DNA of 64,000 bases from Planctomycetota bacterium. GTDB taxonomy: Bacteria > Planctomycetota > UBA11346. The notes below the pieces were generated by a model, which saw only the letters and a list, made by a program, of their open reading frames with translations, made no database searches and was not told where the DNA came from. The stretch spans positions 72,815 through 136,814 of the forward strand of contig BJHQ01000002.1 of NCBI GenBank assembly GCA_014193115.1. Reading direction: 5' to 3'. Made by a program: the position numbers and the translations under genes. Positions 24,453 to 33,477 of this stretch are shown here, piece after piece (position 1 is the stretch's first letter; each line of letters begins with the position of its first letter).

Positions 24453-26408
24453 TCAGCCGACCACGGCCACATCCCAAGGCGCCAAGACCAGGTTCGAGGC
24501 GGTGGTACCGCTCAGCCGTTCGGTAGCGACGGCGCCGAGTTCCACCTGCTGAGGCTGGGCGGTGTGGTTGATGAAGACCCGGAAGGAGCCTGACTCGCCA
24601 CGACGGTGGACGATGGTGACGCCGTCGGGTGGGATCAGGGACGATTCGATTCCAGCGAGTCGGGAGATCCGTGCGATCAATCGGCGTTGCAGCTCCTGAT
24701 CAGGCCAGCAGGCGCACCAGGTCAGAGAACCCTTCCCGGTCGGGCGATGGATGATCGCGGGCTGGCCCGCGAGCCAACCGTGGCCTTGGCCGTATCGGGC
24801 CCACACCGCGACCTCGCGCTCGACCTGGCCGATGCGCTCTGCAAATATGCTGGCGGTTCCCTCTCCGAGTTCTCCGCCGAGGGGCACCGGCGTTTCCAGG
24901 GCATAGAAATCGTCGGCCTGGGCGCCGGCCAGGTCGGACAGCGGGCCTGGCTGACGCTGCGCCAGCAAGGCGTTCTCGTCATCCTTGAAGCAGGATCGCG
25001 GCCCGATCAGCAGATGTCCTCCGCCGATGACGAAGGCGCGCAGCCGGTCGATGGTCGGTTGATCCGCCAGGTGCACCTGCGGGGCAATCACCACCGACCA
25101 GGGTCGTTGGTCGCCCAGTCGCTCGACGAGATCGGCGCTGAGGCCCTGGCGCTGCACCGCCGCATACCAGCTGCGCACGTGCGCCGCCGGATCGAACTGA
25201 TGGTGGTGGCGCTGGTGCTTGATGGCGAAGCGGTCGGCCCAGCGATCGATCACTGCGACCGGATGGACCGGAGCTGACTGATCGAGGAGCGTGGTCAGCC
25301 GCTTGAACTCCTCGCCGATCCGCGCGATTTCGGTGTAATGCGGACGCGGGTGGCCATCCTGGGCGACTACCGTGCCGTGGTATTGCTCCTGCCCTCCAGG
25401 GGCCGAACGCCACTGCCAATATAGAACCGCTTCGGCGCCGTGGGCGGCCATGTGCCAGGCGGCTGCGCGCAGTTCGCCGGGCTGCATGGTCGGATTGCTG
25501 GTGCCTTTCCAATTCACCGAACCTGGCTGGGTCTCCATGATCCAGACCTTTCTGGAGGGAGTCAGCGAGCGGATGCGCTCGACCTCGACCGCCAGCTGGG
25601 CTGGGTCGAAGCTCGGTCCATCGACGGCGTACGCGTCCCAGCTGGCGAAATCCAAGCCATCCACCAATCCGGCGCGATCGAGATCATCGTGGGGATGGAA
25701 GTTGTGGGTGATCCATTGGCGCTGCGCGATCCGTTCGCGCAGCGTCTGCACCTGGCCAGCTTGGAACTCTGCGGTCAGCGCCGTGGAAAAGCGGTGCCAG
25801 GCCAAACGAAGGCCGGGATTCGGCGAGCCGGGCGGTGCGTGCAGCTGGGACCAGTCGGAATATTCTTGGCTCCAGTACGAAGCCGACCAGGCGTCATTGA
25901 GTGCGTCGAGGCTTCCATACCGCGCTCGGCACCACTCGGCGAATCGTGCCAAGGTGTCCGGATCGTGGGAGCGTTGCCAATGCTCGTTGTCGATCTGCCA
26001 GCCAAGCACCGCCGGATGCTGGCCGAATCGTTCGGCCAACGCCGAATTGATGCGCTTGCAGAACCACCGGTACAACGGCGATCCTGGCCGATAGTGGCAG
26101 CGCATGCCGTGAACTTCAGGACGTCCGTCGGCGCGCACTGCCAGGACTTCCGGATGGGCGCTGGTCAGCCAGGCCGGCGGAGTCGCGCTCGGCGTGCACA
26201 GCACCGAATCGATTCCGAAACTGGCCGCGAGATCGATGGCTTCGCCCAGCCAATCGAGAGCGAACCGTCCGTCCACAGGTTCCATCCGGCTCCACGCGAA
26301 TTCGCCGATTCGCACCGTATTCATGCCGCAATCGCGCATCAGCCGTAGGTCTTCGGCCCAGCGCTGGCGCGGCCAATGTTCCGGATACCAGGCGCAGCCG
26401 AACCGCAT
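24453..26408 (-). CDS. GH42 beta-galactosidase (first of tandem pair)
   Basis: The start at 26408 (MRFGCAWYPEHWPRQRWAED) follows an AAGGAG ribosome site and gives 651 residues, the family norm. GH42 enzymes hydrolyse terminal beta-galactosides from polysaccharides or oligosaccharides with retention of configuration. The acid/base Glu is at 142 in GWQIDNEH and the nucleophile Glu at 292 in METQPGSVNW. The substrate subsite AYWSxxYSDWxQ-type aromatic cluster (SASYWSQEYSDWSQLHAPPG) and the trimerisation and C-terminal beta-domains are in place. No signal peptide is seen, so it is cytoplasmic and probably acts on imported galactosides. It lies 89 bp downstream of the second GH42 gene on the same strand. 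Confidence 0.9.
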   Translation of the reverse strand: MRFGCAWYPEHWPRQRWAEDLRLMRDCGMNTVRIGEFAWSRMEPVDGRFALDWLGEAIDLAASFGIDSVLCTPSATPPAWLTSAHPEVLAVRADGRPEVHGMRCHYRPGSPLYRWFCKRINSALAERFGQHPAVLGWQIDNEHWQRSHDPDTLARFAEWCRARYGSLDALNDAWSASYWSQEYSDWSQLHAPPGSPNPGLRLAWHRFSTALTAEFQAGQVQTLRERIAQRQWITHNFHPHDDLDRAGLVDGLDFASWDAYAVDGPSFDPAQLAVEVERIRSLTPSRKVWIMETQPGSVNWKGTSNPTMQPGELRAAAWHMAAHGAEAVLYWQWRSAPGGQEQYHGTVVAQDGHPRPHYTEIARIGEEFKRLTTLLDQSAPVHPVAVIDRWADRFAIKHQRHHHQFDPAAHVRSWYAAVQRQGLSADLVERLGDQRPWSVVIAPQVHLADQPTIDRLRAFVIGGGHLLIGPRSCFKDDENALLAQRQPGPLSDLAGAQADDFYALETPVPLGGELGEGTASIFAERIGQVEREVAVWARYGQGHGWLAGQPAIIHRPTGKGSLTWCACWPDQELQRRLIARISRLAGIESSLIPPDGVTIVHRRGESGSFRVFINHTAQPQQVELGAVATERLSGTTASNLVLAPWDVAVVG

Positions 26409-26497
26409 GAATGATCTCCTTGGCGGCCACGGTGAGCCAGGCGGCAATTCCGTCCAGCAGCGACTCTCGGCAAGCCAGGCTCGACGGCTCGGAGCGA

Positions 26498-28543
26498 TCA
26501 CTCCCCGATCAGTACCGCCAGCGCACCTGCGGCCAGGTGCAGCGTGGTGCCGAGGGGCGCTCCGGTGAAGGCATCAATCACCGGGAATGGCACCGGCAGG
26601 ACGTGTCCGGTGGCGGAGTGATTGATGACGATGTGGACGCCTTGCTGGCGGTCGCCCGCGCCCTTGGACGCTCTCCCGCGCAGCCTGCGGCCGCTCACTT
26701 CGATTCCCGGTGGTAGCGGCGCCCAGGGTCGAGAGACACCCGCCAGATCGCACAGCCAGGCAGCCAGGGCGGCCAAGGTCGGCTCATCAGGCCAGGTTCC
26801 GAGGTACCCGATCCGACCCCGACCGTGGTTCCGGGTGAGCATGGCGGGTTTCCCGGCCAGCCACGGATGCTCCGGGCCAAAGCGCAGGTTGACCACTGTA
26901 TCCGGGGCATCGGCTTCGAGCCACTCGCCCCAGATGTCAGCGCTGCCGGCGATGTCTCCGGCCAAGGTCAGCGGCGAGGTCAGGCAATAGGATTCGCGCA
27001 CATGGCCGCCGAGCGCGGCGCCCAGGCGGTCGCCAGGCGGATCGCTGGGCAGCAGCGAAGCATCCGGGTCGCGGGTGCCTGAGCGGGGGCCGAGGATCAG
27101 GATTCCGCCAGCCGCGACATAGGCGAGCAGGCGCTCCTCCAAAGCCGGATCGAGCATCGCCAGATGCGGGGCGAGGCACAGCCGGTAGCCATCGAGCTGC
27201 GACCACGGGCTGGTCACATCGACGTCGATTCCCTGACGGCGCAGCGCGGCGTACTGGTCGCGCAGGTGGCGCCACGGGTCGAACCCCTGATGCAGGCGCC
27301 TGCTGTCGATCAGTCCACGATCGCGATAGGTCCACAGCACGGCCACCGAAGCCTGAACCGACGTGCTGGCCAGCAGCGGAGCGAGCTGGCGCAGTTCGGC
27401 TCCGACGGTGGCGACCTCGTCATAAATTGGCCGAGGACGTCCGCCCTGACCGATCAGGCAGCCGTGGTATTGCTCCTGGCAATTCGGCGCCGATCGCCAC
27501 TGCCAGAACAGGACGGCATCGGCGCCGTGGGCGATCTGATGGAACACCATCCGCCGCACTTCGCCGGGATCCATCGCTGGATTGGCCGCAAACCAGTCGA
27601 TGGTGCCAGGCTGGGTTTCCATCACCCAGAACGGTGCCTGCTTGACCCCGCGGGCGGCGGCGAGGTAGACGCCCATCCAGCCCGGGTCGAGATGGACCAG
27701 CGGCGCGCCACTGCCCAGGTAGACATCCGCTGCGCACAGATCGAGCCCAGCGAACAAAACGTGGGAATCCTGACGAGCGAATTCAAAGGTGGCGTTGGTG
27801 GTGACGAATTGTCGCGAACCGGCATGAACGCGGATGACCTCGGCCTGGTTCACGGCATAGGCCGTCCACGCCTCGGTTGCGAAATCGCGCCAGGCCGCGA
27901 GCAGGCCGGGATGGTCGCCACCGCGGAAATCTGGCGGTTCGATCTGGTCCCAAGTGTCATAGGCCAGTGACCAATAGGCGCCGCTCCAGGCCCGATTGAG
28001 CTGATCGAGGTCCGAGAAACGTCGGCGGAGGAAGTGGCGGAACGCGTTCGCCGCCACTGGCCCATGGGACAAATCGCTGAATTCGTTGTCGATCTGCCAA
28101 CCGATCACTGCCTGATGCGAGCCGAAACGTTCCGCAAGCCATCCGGCGATCCGCCGGCAGTGTTGTAGATAGACCGGATGCAGCGGATCGAAGTGGCAAC
28201 GTTTCCCATGACGGTGGACCCGGCCATCGGGGCCAACCCGCAGCACCTCGGGGTGGCGGGTGGTCAGCCAGGCCGGCGGTGCTGCGGTCGGCGTACCGAT
28301 GACCGTGGCCAAACCGTGCGCGGCAGCGCGAGCGATGGCCCGCTCCAGCCAGTCAGCAGTGAACCGGTCAGGCTGCGGTTCCAGTGAGCTCCACGCGAAT
28401 TCGCCGACCCGGACGACATTCATGCCGGCCGCGACCATCAGATCGAGGTCAGCATCCCAGCGCGATTCAGGCCAGTGCTCGGGATACCAGGCGCAGCCGA
28501 ACCGGATCGTGGCAGAGGGGGGCGACGGAGTGTTTTGCGTCAT
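26498..28543 (-). CDS. GH42 beta-galactosidase (second of tandem pair)
   Basis: The start at 28543 (MTQNTPSPPSATIRFGCAWY) follows a GTGAGG ribosome site and gives 681 residues. It aligns along its length with the adjacent GH42 protein but clearly differs from it, so this is an older duplication or separate acquisition. The acid/base Glu is at 154 (GWQIDNEF) and the nucleophile Glu at 309 (METQPGTIDW). Typical family segments are WYPEHWP, VVRVGEFAWSSLEP, TPTAAPPAWLT and WQWRSAPNCQEQYHG. It lacks a signal peptide. It lies 42 bp downstream of the pyruvate-kinase-like gene and 89 bp upstream of the other GH42, all on the minus strand, so the three are probably co-transcribed. The pair may differ in linkage specificity. 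Confidence 0.9.
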   Translation of the reverse strand: MTQNTPSPPSATIRFGCAWYPEHWPESRWDADLDLMVAAGMNVVRVGEFAWSSLEPQPDRFTADWLERAIARAAAHGLATVIGTPTAAPPAWLTTRHPEVLRVGPDGRVHRHGKRCHFDPLHPVYLQHCRRIAGWLAERFGSHQAVIGWQIDNEFSDLSHGPVAANAFRHFLRRRFSDLDQLNRAWSGAYWSLAYDTWDQIEPPDFRGGDHPGLLAAWRDFATEAWTAYAVNQAEVIRVHAGSRQFVTTNATFEFARQDSHVLFAGLDLCAADVYLGSGAPLVHLDPGWMGVYLAAARGVKQAPFWVMETQPGTIDWFAANPAMDPGEVRRMVFHQIAHGADAVLFWQWRSAPNCQEQYHGCLIGQGGRPRPIYDEVATVGAELRQLAPLLASTSVQASVAVLWTYRDRGLIDSRRLHQGFDPWRHLRDQYAALRRQGIDVDVTSPWSQLDGYRLCLAPHLAMLDPALEERLLAYVAAGGILILGPRSGTRDPDASLLPSDPPGDRLGAALGGHVRESYCLTSPLTLAGDIAGSADIWGEWLEADAPDTVVNLRFGPEHPWLAGKPAMLTRNHGRGRIGYLGTWPDEPTLAALAAWLCDLAGVSRPWAPLPPGIEVSGRRLRGRASKGAGDRQQGVHIVINHSATGHVLPVPFPVIDAFTGAPLGTTLHLAAGALAVLIGE

Positions 28544-28585
28544 GGAATCCTCACGAGGGTTCTGATTGAGCAGCCCGGCGGCTGC

Positions 28586-30466
28586 TCAGGTCAGCGCCGA
28601 CACGCTCAACCGGCGCAGCACCGCCCGCTTCTTGTCCAGGTGGCCACGCATGCGGGTGAGGACATCGTTGAGAAAATGCATGGCATCGACCAGGTGCGGG
28701 CCTTTGTTGAGCATCACGCATTCAGCCCGGCTGCTCATCGCCGCATCGGTGACCTCGGCCCGGGTCGGCAGGCCCTGTTTGACCAGGGTTTCCAGCACCT
28801 GGGTGCCCCAGATCACCGGGACATGGGCGGCTTCGCACAACCACAGGATCTCCTCTTGCAGTTCGGCGAGACGCTCGAACCCGACTTCGACGGCCAGATC
28901 TCCGCGGGCGAGCAGGACGGCGAATGGCCCGCCCGCCAGCCCGGCGAGCAGAATCCGGGGCAGATGCACGAAAGCATCGGCAGTCTCAATCTTGAGCACC
29001 AGCCCGGGCAGCGATCTGGGTCGGCGCAGTTTGGTCGTTCGCGTCGTGGCTGAGGTTTTCCCCAGATATTTCCCCAGCACCTCGCGAACTTCGCCGACCA
29101 CGGCCGGTCCGCGCACAAACGAAACACCAACCAGGTCGGCGTGGGGCGCGACCATGGCCAGATCGCGGCGGTCGTCTTCGGTCAGCCGCGGCAAGTCGAG
29201 CGTGGTATCGGGCAGATTGATGCCATTGCCCTCGCGCAGCTTTCCTTTGCCGCCTGCCACCCGTTTGATCCTGATCAGCACGCCATCCTGGGATTTGTAC
29301 CTGATCGGTTTCGCCATCGCCACTCCTGAGATCTTGCCGTCATCGAACAGCACCCGCTGCCCGGGCTTGATCGCAGGCAGAACCTCGGGCAGTTGGCAGG
29401 CGATCCGGGCCGGATGCATGACGGAGCCGTCGATCCGCGACGGGCAACCAAGTCCATCTGCGGTCAGCACCAGCAGATCGCCTTCGGCCACCGGGATGGT
29501 ACCCGCCGTGGCCGGGAAGCTGCCGATCACACCAATCGCGATGCGTGCAGCCCCGCGCATCAGCCGAATGGGATTGCCCGGACCGATCCAGGACGGCCGG
29601 TTGATTCCGGCGCTGACCCGTTGCTTGGTCACCGCGGTCACCGTCAAGAGGCGCGGGCGGCCGCGGTTTTCAGTCAATTCGATGGTGTCGCCGACCCGGA
29701 TTCGGCGGAAGAATCCTGCTCCAACCGGAATGGCATCATCGTTGTCCGATGACTCGTCAGGTACCAGGGTGACCTGACCTGAACCGGCGATGGCGCCAGT
29801 GGGCTTTCGTGGGCAGCGGATGTGCCGTACGGCCGGCCCCGGTTCCACCGGCCCGGTGCGCAGCTTCGGCCCGCCGAGATCGACCAGGATGCGCACTTCA
29901 CGACCGGATTTCTTCCCGGCGGCGCGGATCCGCCGGATCATCGCCAGCCACGCGGTCGGGTTGTCGTGGGCGCAGTTGATCCGGGCCAAGGTCATGCCCG
30001 AGACCACCAATTGGTCGATCAAGGATTGATCGGCGGCGGCTTCAGACGGCATGGTGACCATGATCCGTGCGCCTCCGGCGCCGGGATCGCCGAACAGCGC
30101 CTGGCTGCGTCCGCTCAGGACCGCCGCGGCCGTGCGGCGATCGACGCCTTCAGTCGCTTTGGGCTCGGGAGCCGTGGCCAGCGCAGCGAGCGCACGCATC
30201 ACCCGACCCAAGGTATCAAGCACATGGGCTTCGCTGCGCCCGAGCGACGACAGGCCGAGATCGGTCAAACCGTTTTGCAGCTCGCGCAGGTCGCGGCTGC
30301 GCAGTGCCACATAATGCAGGAGATTGTCACCGCTGAGCCGAGCATCGCCTTCCAGTCCCGCCACCGCCGTGGCATGCAGGGCCGAGGTGGCTTCGACGTG
30401 GCTGCGCAACCGGGCAAGCCCGGCGAGCAGACGCTGGGGATCGATGACGGATTCAGCGGAGGTCAT
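28586..30466 (-). CDS. Atypical pyruvate kinase-like protein lacking the C-terminal domain
   Basis: The start at 30466 (MTSAESVIDPQRLLAGLARL) gives 626 residues. The first 160 or so are helical and unlike pyruvate kinase. The rest carries the catalytic-barrel motifs in order: RINCAHDNPTAW (usually RxNFSHG), DLGGPKLRTG, VLFDDGKISG, GVSFVRGP, LVLKIETADAF (catalytic Lys/Glu), AVLLARGDLAVEV, and WGTQVLETLVKQGLPTRAEV. The protein ends soon after the last barrel strand; the allosteric C-terminal domain of normal pyruvate kinases is missing. A similar atypical group exists in plants and some bacteria. The normal reaction is PEP + ADP to pyruvate + ATP; whether it holds here is uncertain. It heads the minus-strand GH42 operon. 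Confidence 0.75.
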   Translation of the reverse strand: MTSAESVIDPQRLLAGLARLRSHVEATSALHATAVAGLEGDARLSGDNLLHYVALRSRDLRELQNGLTDLGLSSLGRSEAHVLDTLGRVMRALAALATAPEPKATEGVDRRTAAAVLSGRSQALFGDPGAGGARIMVTMPSEAAADQSLIDQLVVSGMTLARINCAHDNPTAWLAMIRRIRAAGKKSGREVRILVDLGGPKLRTGPVEPGPAVRHIRCPRKPTGAIAGSGQVTLVPDESSDNDDAIPVGAGFFRRIRVGDTIELTENRGRPRLLTVTAVTKQRVSAGINRPSWIGPGNPIRLMRGAARIAIGVIGSFPATAGTIPVAEGDLLVLTADGLGCPSRIDGSVMHPARIACQLPEVLPAIKPGQRVLFDDGKISGVAMAKPIRYKSQDGVLIRIKRVAGGKGKLREGNGINLPDTTLDLPRLTEDDRRDLAMVAPHADLVGVSFVRGPAVVGEVREVLGKYLGKTSATTRTTKLRRPRSLPGLVLKIETADAFVHLPRILLAGLAGGPFAVLLARGDLAVEVGFERLAELQEEILWLCEAAHVPVIWGTQVLETLVKQGLPTRAEVTDAAMSSRAECVMLNKGPHLVDAMHFLNDVLTRMRGHLDKKRAVLRRLSVSALT

Positions 30467-30483
30467 GGCTGTTGGATTGTCGG

Positions 30484-30816
30484 ATGTGGCCCCGGGCTGT
30501 CGACGGCGATGGGCGGCGGCGACGGCAGCACCGTGGTGATTCGGGCGAACTGACGACGCTGTCGGATGCCGCTCTGGCGGAGGCCTTGGCCGATGGGTCG
30601 AAGACCGGACCGTCAACTGGAGCCGGGGCAAGAGGCCCGGACGAGCAGTGCGGCCTTCGTTCAGTGGCAGAGATGGCTTCCAGTGTCTGGCGGCAGATCC
30701 GTGGCCAGCTGCATCGGATTTGGCCTCGGATCGATCATTTGCTGGATCATTTGCGGTTGCTGGTTACATTGATCCAGCGCCGCACCGCGCTCCATGCGTC
30801 CGAGGAGCCACGTTGA
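30484..30816 (+). CDS. Possible small ORF upstream of and overlapping the DUF488 gene
   Basis: This 110-residue frame (from ATG 30484, MWPRAVDGDG) ends at a TGA that overlaps the TTG start of the DUF488 gene by 4 bases, the same coupling seen elsewhere in this window. The C-terminal part (SVWRQIRGQLHRIWPRIDHL) is amphipathic and could be a helix. The N-terminal part is Arg/Gly-rich and unlike a known family, and no good ribosome site precedes it. Third-position GC is only moderately raised. It may be a real coupled small gene or a chance frame in the divergent promoter region of the pyruvate-kinase-like gene. Confidence 0.3.
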   Translation: MWPRAVDGDGRRRRQHRGDSGELTTLSDAALAEALADGSKTGPSTGAGARGPDEQCGLRSVAEMASSVWRQIRGQLHRIWPRIDHLLDHLRLLVTLIQRRTALHASEEPR

Positions 30817-31175
30817 CCGTCCAAACGCCCATGATCGTCCTGAAAAGAGTCTATCTGCCGCCATTGGCCGAAGATGGATTCCGGGTGCTGGTCGAGCGGC
30901 TGTGGCCGCGTGGCGTCAGCACCGAGAAGGCCGCTATCCATCAGTGGTTGAAGGAACTGGCACCGAGCCCGGGGCTGCGCGTGTGGTTCGATCACAACCT
31001 CGCCAAATGGGATGGCTTCCAGCAGCGGTATCGCGAGGAACTGGCGACCCACGAACATCTGCTGAATGGGTTGCGGCAGCGCGCCGAGTCCGAGACGGTG
31101 ACCCTGGTCTATGCGGCCTCGGATGAACGTCACAACAGCGCCCTGGTCCTGAAGGCGGTTCTCGACGCGCTCTGA
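30813..31175 (+). CDS. DUF488 (YeaO-like) protein
   Basis: The TTG start at 30813 sits 5 bases after an AGGAG ribosome site and gives 120 residues; an in-frame ATG at 30831 (MIVLKRVYLPPLAEDGFRVL) lacks such a site. The product matches the DUF488/YeaO family in order: VLVERLWPRGVSTEKAAI, the PSPGLRVWFDHN segment, KWDGFQQRYREEL, and LVYAASDERHNSALVLKAVL. These are small cytoplasmic proteins of unknown reaction found widely in bacteria, often near metal or stress genes. The gene is divergent from the pyruvate-kinase-like gene and convergent with the ABC exporter. A weak candidate terminator and the palindromic element lie just after it. Confidence 0.85.
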   Translation: MTVQTPMIVLKRVYLPPLAEDGFRVLVERLWPRGVSTEKAAIHQWLKELAPSPGLRVWFDHNLAKWDGFQQRYREELATHEHLLNGLRQRAESETVTLVYAASDERHNSALVLKAVLDAL

Positions 31176-31218
31176 AGTCGCACGGAACAACAACTTGAGC
31201 GCGTTACATAGTTTTTTT
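31166..31218 (+). terminator. Candidate intrinsic terminator after the DUF488 gene
   Basis: A 7-bp stem, CGCGCTC (31166-31172) with GAGCGCG (31197-31203), is followed by a run of seven T (31212-31218). The stem overlaps the stop region of the gene and the loop is long (24 nt), so this is a weak candidate. Confidence 0.3.
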
Positions 31219-31225
31219 AGCGTGG

Positions 31226-31383
31226 CGGAACGCAGGCGTCCCGTAGGGACGCTGAGTCCGACTGACCACTAGAAACGCTCCCTTGCGGGCTGAAGCCCGC
31301 AGAAACTTCAGTCGCCCCTACGGGGCTTCCTATGCAATCCATCCGACCCGGGCTGGTATCGTAGCGTCCCGACGGGGCGCCTA
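31226..31383 (+). repeat. Composite multi-hairpin palindromic element, copy 1
   Basis: This intergenic block (within the 405-bp gap between convergent genes) is a string of small palindromes: GCGTCCCGTAGGGACGC, a GCGGGCTGAAGCCCGC hairpin, CGCCCCTACGGGGCTTCC and GCGTCCCGACGGGGCGCC. The same order and spacing recur, inverted, at 61917-62089. Here the Lys-type hairpin CCCGGGGCTAAAGCCCCGGG is missing; only CCCGGG is left at that place. No protein is encoded: the apparent ORFs over it are the palindromes read in frame. The remainder of the gap (31384-31580) holds a further GGACAGG/CCTGTCC-type inverted motif and nothing else I recognise. Confidence 0.8.
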
Positions 31384-31580
31384 CGTTGAAAAATGAGGAC
31401 AGGCGTCCGGCCCAAGGGCCGCTTTCGTGCGTACTCCTGACCTCATTCAGCGTACGGACAGGATGACCGCCACCATTGGTAGTTCCTGCGGCAGGTGGAG
31501 GACACCTGTCCGTAGACCAAATGCTCATTTATTTTCTGATCGAGATCTGAGCTGACAGGTCCGGAACGCAGCGGGATCCT

Positions 31581-33395
31581 TCAGCTGGCCTTGAGCGGCG
31601 GTTGGCCACGTTTCGCGCCGACCAGCTCCTCGCCGGGGTTGATGTAGCGGTCGCCTTCGATGCCGACCTGCATATCGTGGAGGTTCTTATACAAGCCGCC
31701 GGCAGTGATCAGCTCGTCATGGGTGCCGTGCTGGACGATGCGGCCATGGTCGAGGACCACGATGCGGTCAGCGGAACGGATGGTCGATAACCGGTGGGCG
31801 ATGACGAAGGTGGTGCGGCCTTTGCGCAGGGCTTCCAATGCCGACTGGACCTGACGTTCGGCTGCGCTGTCGAGACTCGCGGTGGCTTCATCCAGGATCA
31901 GGATGCGCGGATCGGCGAGCAGCGCCCGGGCGATGGCGACGCGCTGGCGTTGTCCGCCGGACAATTTCACCCCGCGTTCGCCCACCACCGTGTCGAGGCC
32001 CTTGGGCAGCTCGGCAATGAAGTCGCAGGCGGCGGTGCGGGCGGCGGATTCGATGTCGGCGCGGGAGGCCTCGGGACGGGCAAAGGCGATGTTCTCCGCC
32101 ACCGTTCCGTCGAACAGCAGATTGTCCTGCATGACCACGCCCAGGCAGCGGCGCAGGTCGGATCGGCGCACGCTGGCCAGGTCGCGGCCGTCGAGGGTGA
32201 TTCGTCCGTTGGTCGGGCGGTGGAAGCCCATGACCAGCGAAACCAGCGTGCTTTTGCCGGAGCCGCTCGGGCCGACCAGCGCCAAGGTCGTTCCCGCAGG
32301 CACGTCGAGGTCGATGCCGTCGAGGGCGAACCGGTCGGGATACTTGATTGGATCGTAGGCGAAGCGCACCTGTTCGAGGCGGACTGCACCGCGCACCGCC
32401 GCCAGCGCCGGCATCGTCGCCTCGCCGGCGTCCTCGGTGAGTTGCGAGCGCAGCTCGCGGATCCGGTCGAGGCCAGCGAAGGCCTCGGTCAATTGCGTGC
32501 CGATCGACGCGAGCTGCATCACCGGGGCTGCGAGCAGCGCGACCAGGGCGATGTAGGCCACCAGATCCCCCAAAGTCATGGCTTGGGCGGCAATGGCGCC
32601 GCCGCCCAGATAGAGCACGGCTCCTGCGGCCAGTGCAATGGCCAGGCCGCCGCCGTTGGTTGCCAGGGCGACGCCGGTCATGGTCCGCTTGATCAGGTCG
32701 AACAGACCGTCGACACCGTCGGCAAACAGCTTGCGCTCCCGTTCTTCGCCGGCGAAGGCCTTGACCACCCGGATGCCGGCGAGGGTCTGGGTCAGCCGGC
32801 CGCCGATCCGGGCTTCTGCCTCGTTGCGTTGGCGGAAGATCGGCCGCAGCCAAGTGAACAACATCGCCATCAACCCGCCGAACCCGGCAAGCACCACCAC
32901 CATGGCGATGGTCAATTGCCAGTTGAGGTACAGCAGACCGACAAGCGCCACCACTGCGGTCAGGCTGCCGCCCACCATTTGGACCAGTCCGGTGCCGATC
33001 AGGTTGCGCACACCCTCAGCGTCTCGCATCACCCGGCTGGCCAGATTCCCGCTCTGCTGGTTGTCAAAGGCCGAGACCGGCAGACGCAGCAAATGGTCGA
33101 AGACTTCTTTTCGCAGGTCGGCGATGGCGCGTTGGGCGGCCACCGAAACCAGCTGGAAGAGTGCGAATCCGGAGGCCGACTCGACCACACCCGCCGCCAC
33201 CACGCCCAGGGCGAGCCACAGCAGCAGCGGGGTGTTGCTGTCGGGGATGGCGTGGTCGAGGGCGAATTTCGCCGCCAAGGGCAGGACGAAGCCCGCCGCC
33301 CGATTGATCAGCATCAGGATGATGCCTGCCCCGAGCCGGCCCCGATGGCGGCCGATCAGGACCAGGGCCTCGCGCAACGACGAAGAAGTAGCCAT
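31581..33395 (-). CDS. ABC exporter, fused membrane and ATPase domains (MsbA-like)
   Basis: The start at 33395 (MATSSSLREALVLIGRHRGR) gives 604 residues, the half-transporter norm; an in-frame ATG at 33452 would add 19. Six transmembrane helices occupy about residues 20-310 (IILMLINRAAGFVLPLAAKF, LVGLLYLNWQLTIAMVVVLA, ALAAGAVLYLGGGAIAAQAM). The ATPase domain has the Walker A GPSGSGKST near residue 378, Q-loop GVVMQDNLLF, signature LSGGQRQR, Walker B ILILDEAT near 505 and H-loop FVIAHRLSTI. Such half-transporters dimerise in the inner membrane and export lipids, peptides or drugs; the substrate cannot be told. The 5' end abuts IS630-type transposase sequence, so its original promoter may have been replaced. 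Confidence 0.88.
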   Translation of the reverse strand: MATSSSLREALVLIGRHRGRLGAGIILMLINRAAGFVLPLAAKFALDHAIPDSNTPLLLWLALGVVAAGVVESASGFALFQLVSVAAQRAIADLRKEVFDHLLRLPVSAFDNQQSGNLASRVMRDAEGVRNLIGTGLVQMVGGSLTAVVALVGLLYLNWQLTIAMVVVLAGFGGLMAMLFTWLRPIFRQRNEAEARIGGRLTQTLAGIRVVKAFAGEERERKLFADGVDGLFDLIKRTMTGVALATNGGGLAIALAAGAVLYLGGGAIAAQAMTLGDLVAYIALVALLAAPVMQLASIGTQLTEAFAGLDRIRELRSQLTEDAGEATMPALAAVRGAVRLEQVRFAYDPIKYPDRFALDGIDLDVPAGTTLALVGPSGSGKSTLVSLVMGFHRPTNGRITLDGRDLASVRRSDLRRCLGVVMQDNLLFDGTVAENIAFARPEASRADIESAARTAACDFIAELPKGLDTVVGERGVKLSGGQRQRVAIARALLADPRILILDEATASLDSAAERQVQSALEALRKGRTTFVIAHRLSTIRSADRIVVLDHGRIVQHGTHDELITAGGLYKNLHDMQVGIEGDRYINPGEELVGAKRGQPPLKAS

Positions 33396-33477
33396 GCCAG
33401 GGTCTTGGCCAGCTCGCCCCGCCAGCAAGGGGAGGTCGCCGCAGCTTTCCACTGCCCGCTGCGGCGAGGGGGCGGGC

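Noticed and set aside
31217..31528. Minus-strand ORF of 103 codons over the composite palindromic element
   Set aside because: Its peptide is the palindromes read in frame, with the same SAGFSPQGS segment as the repeat-derived frame at 61970-62167, so it is repeat sequence and not a gene.
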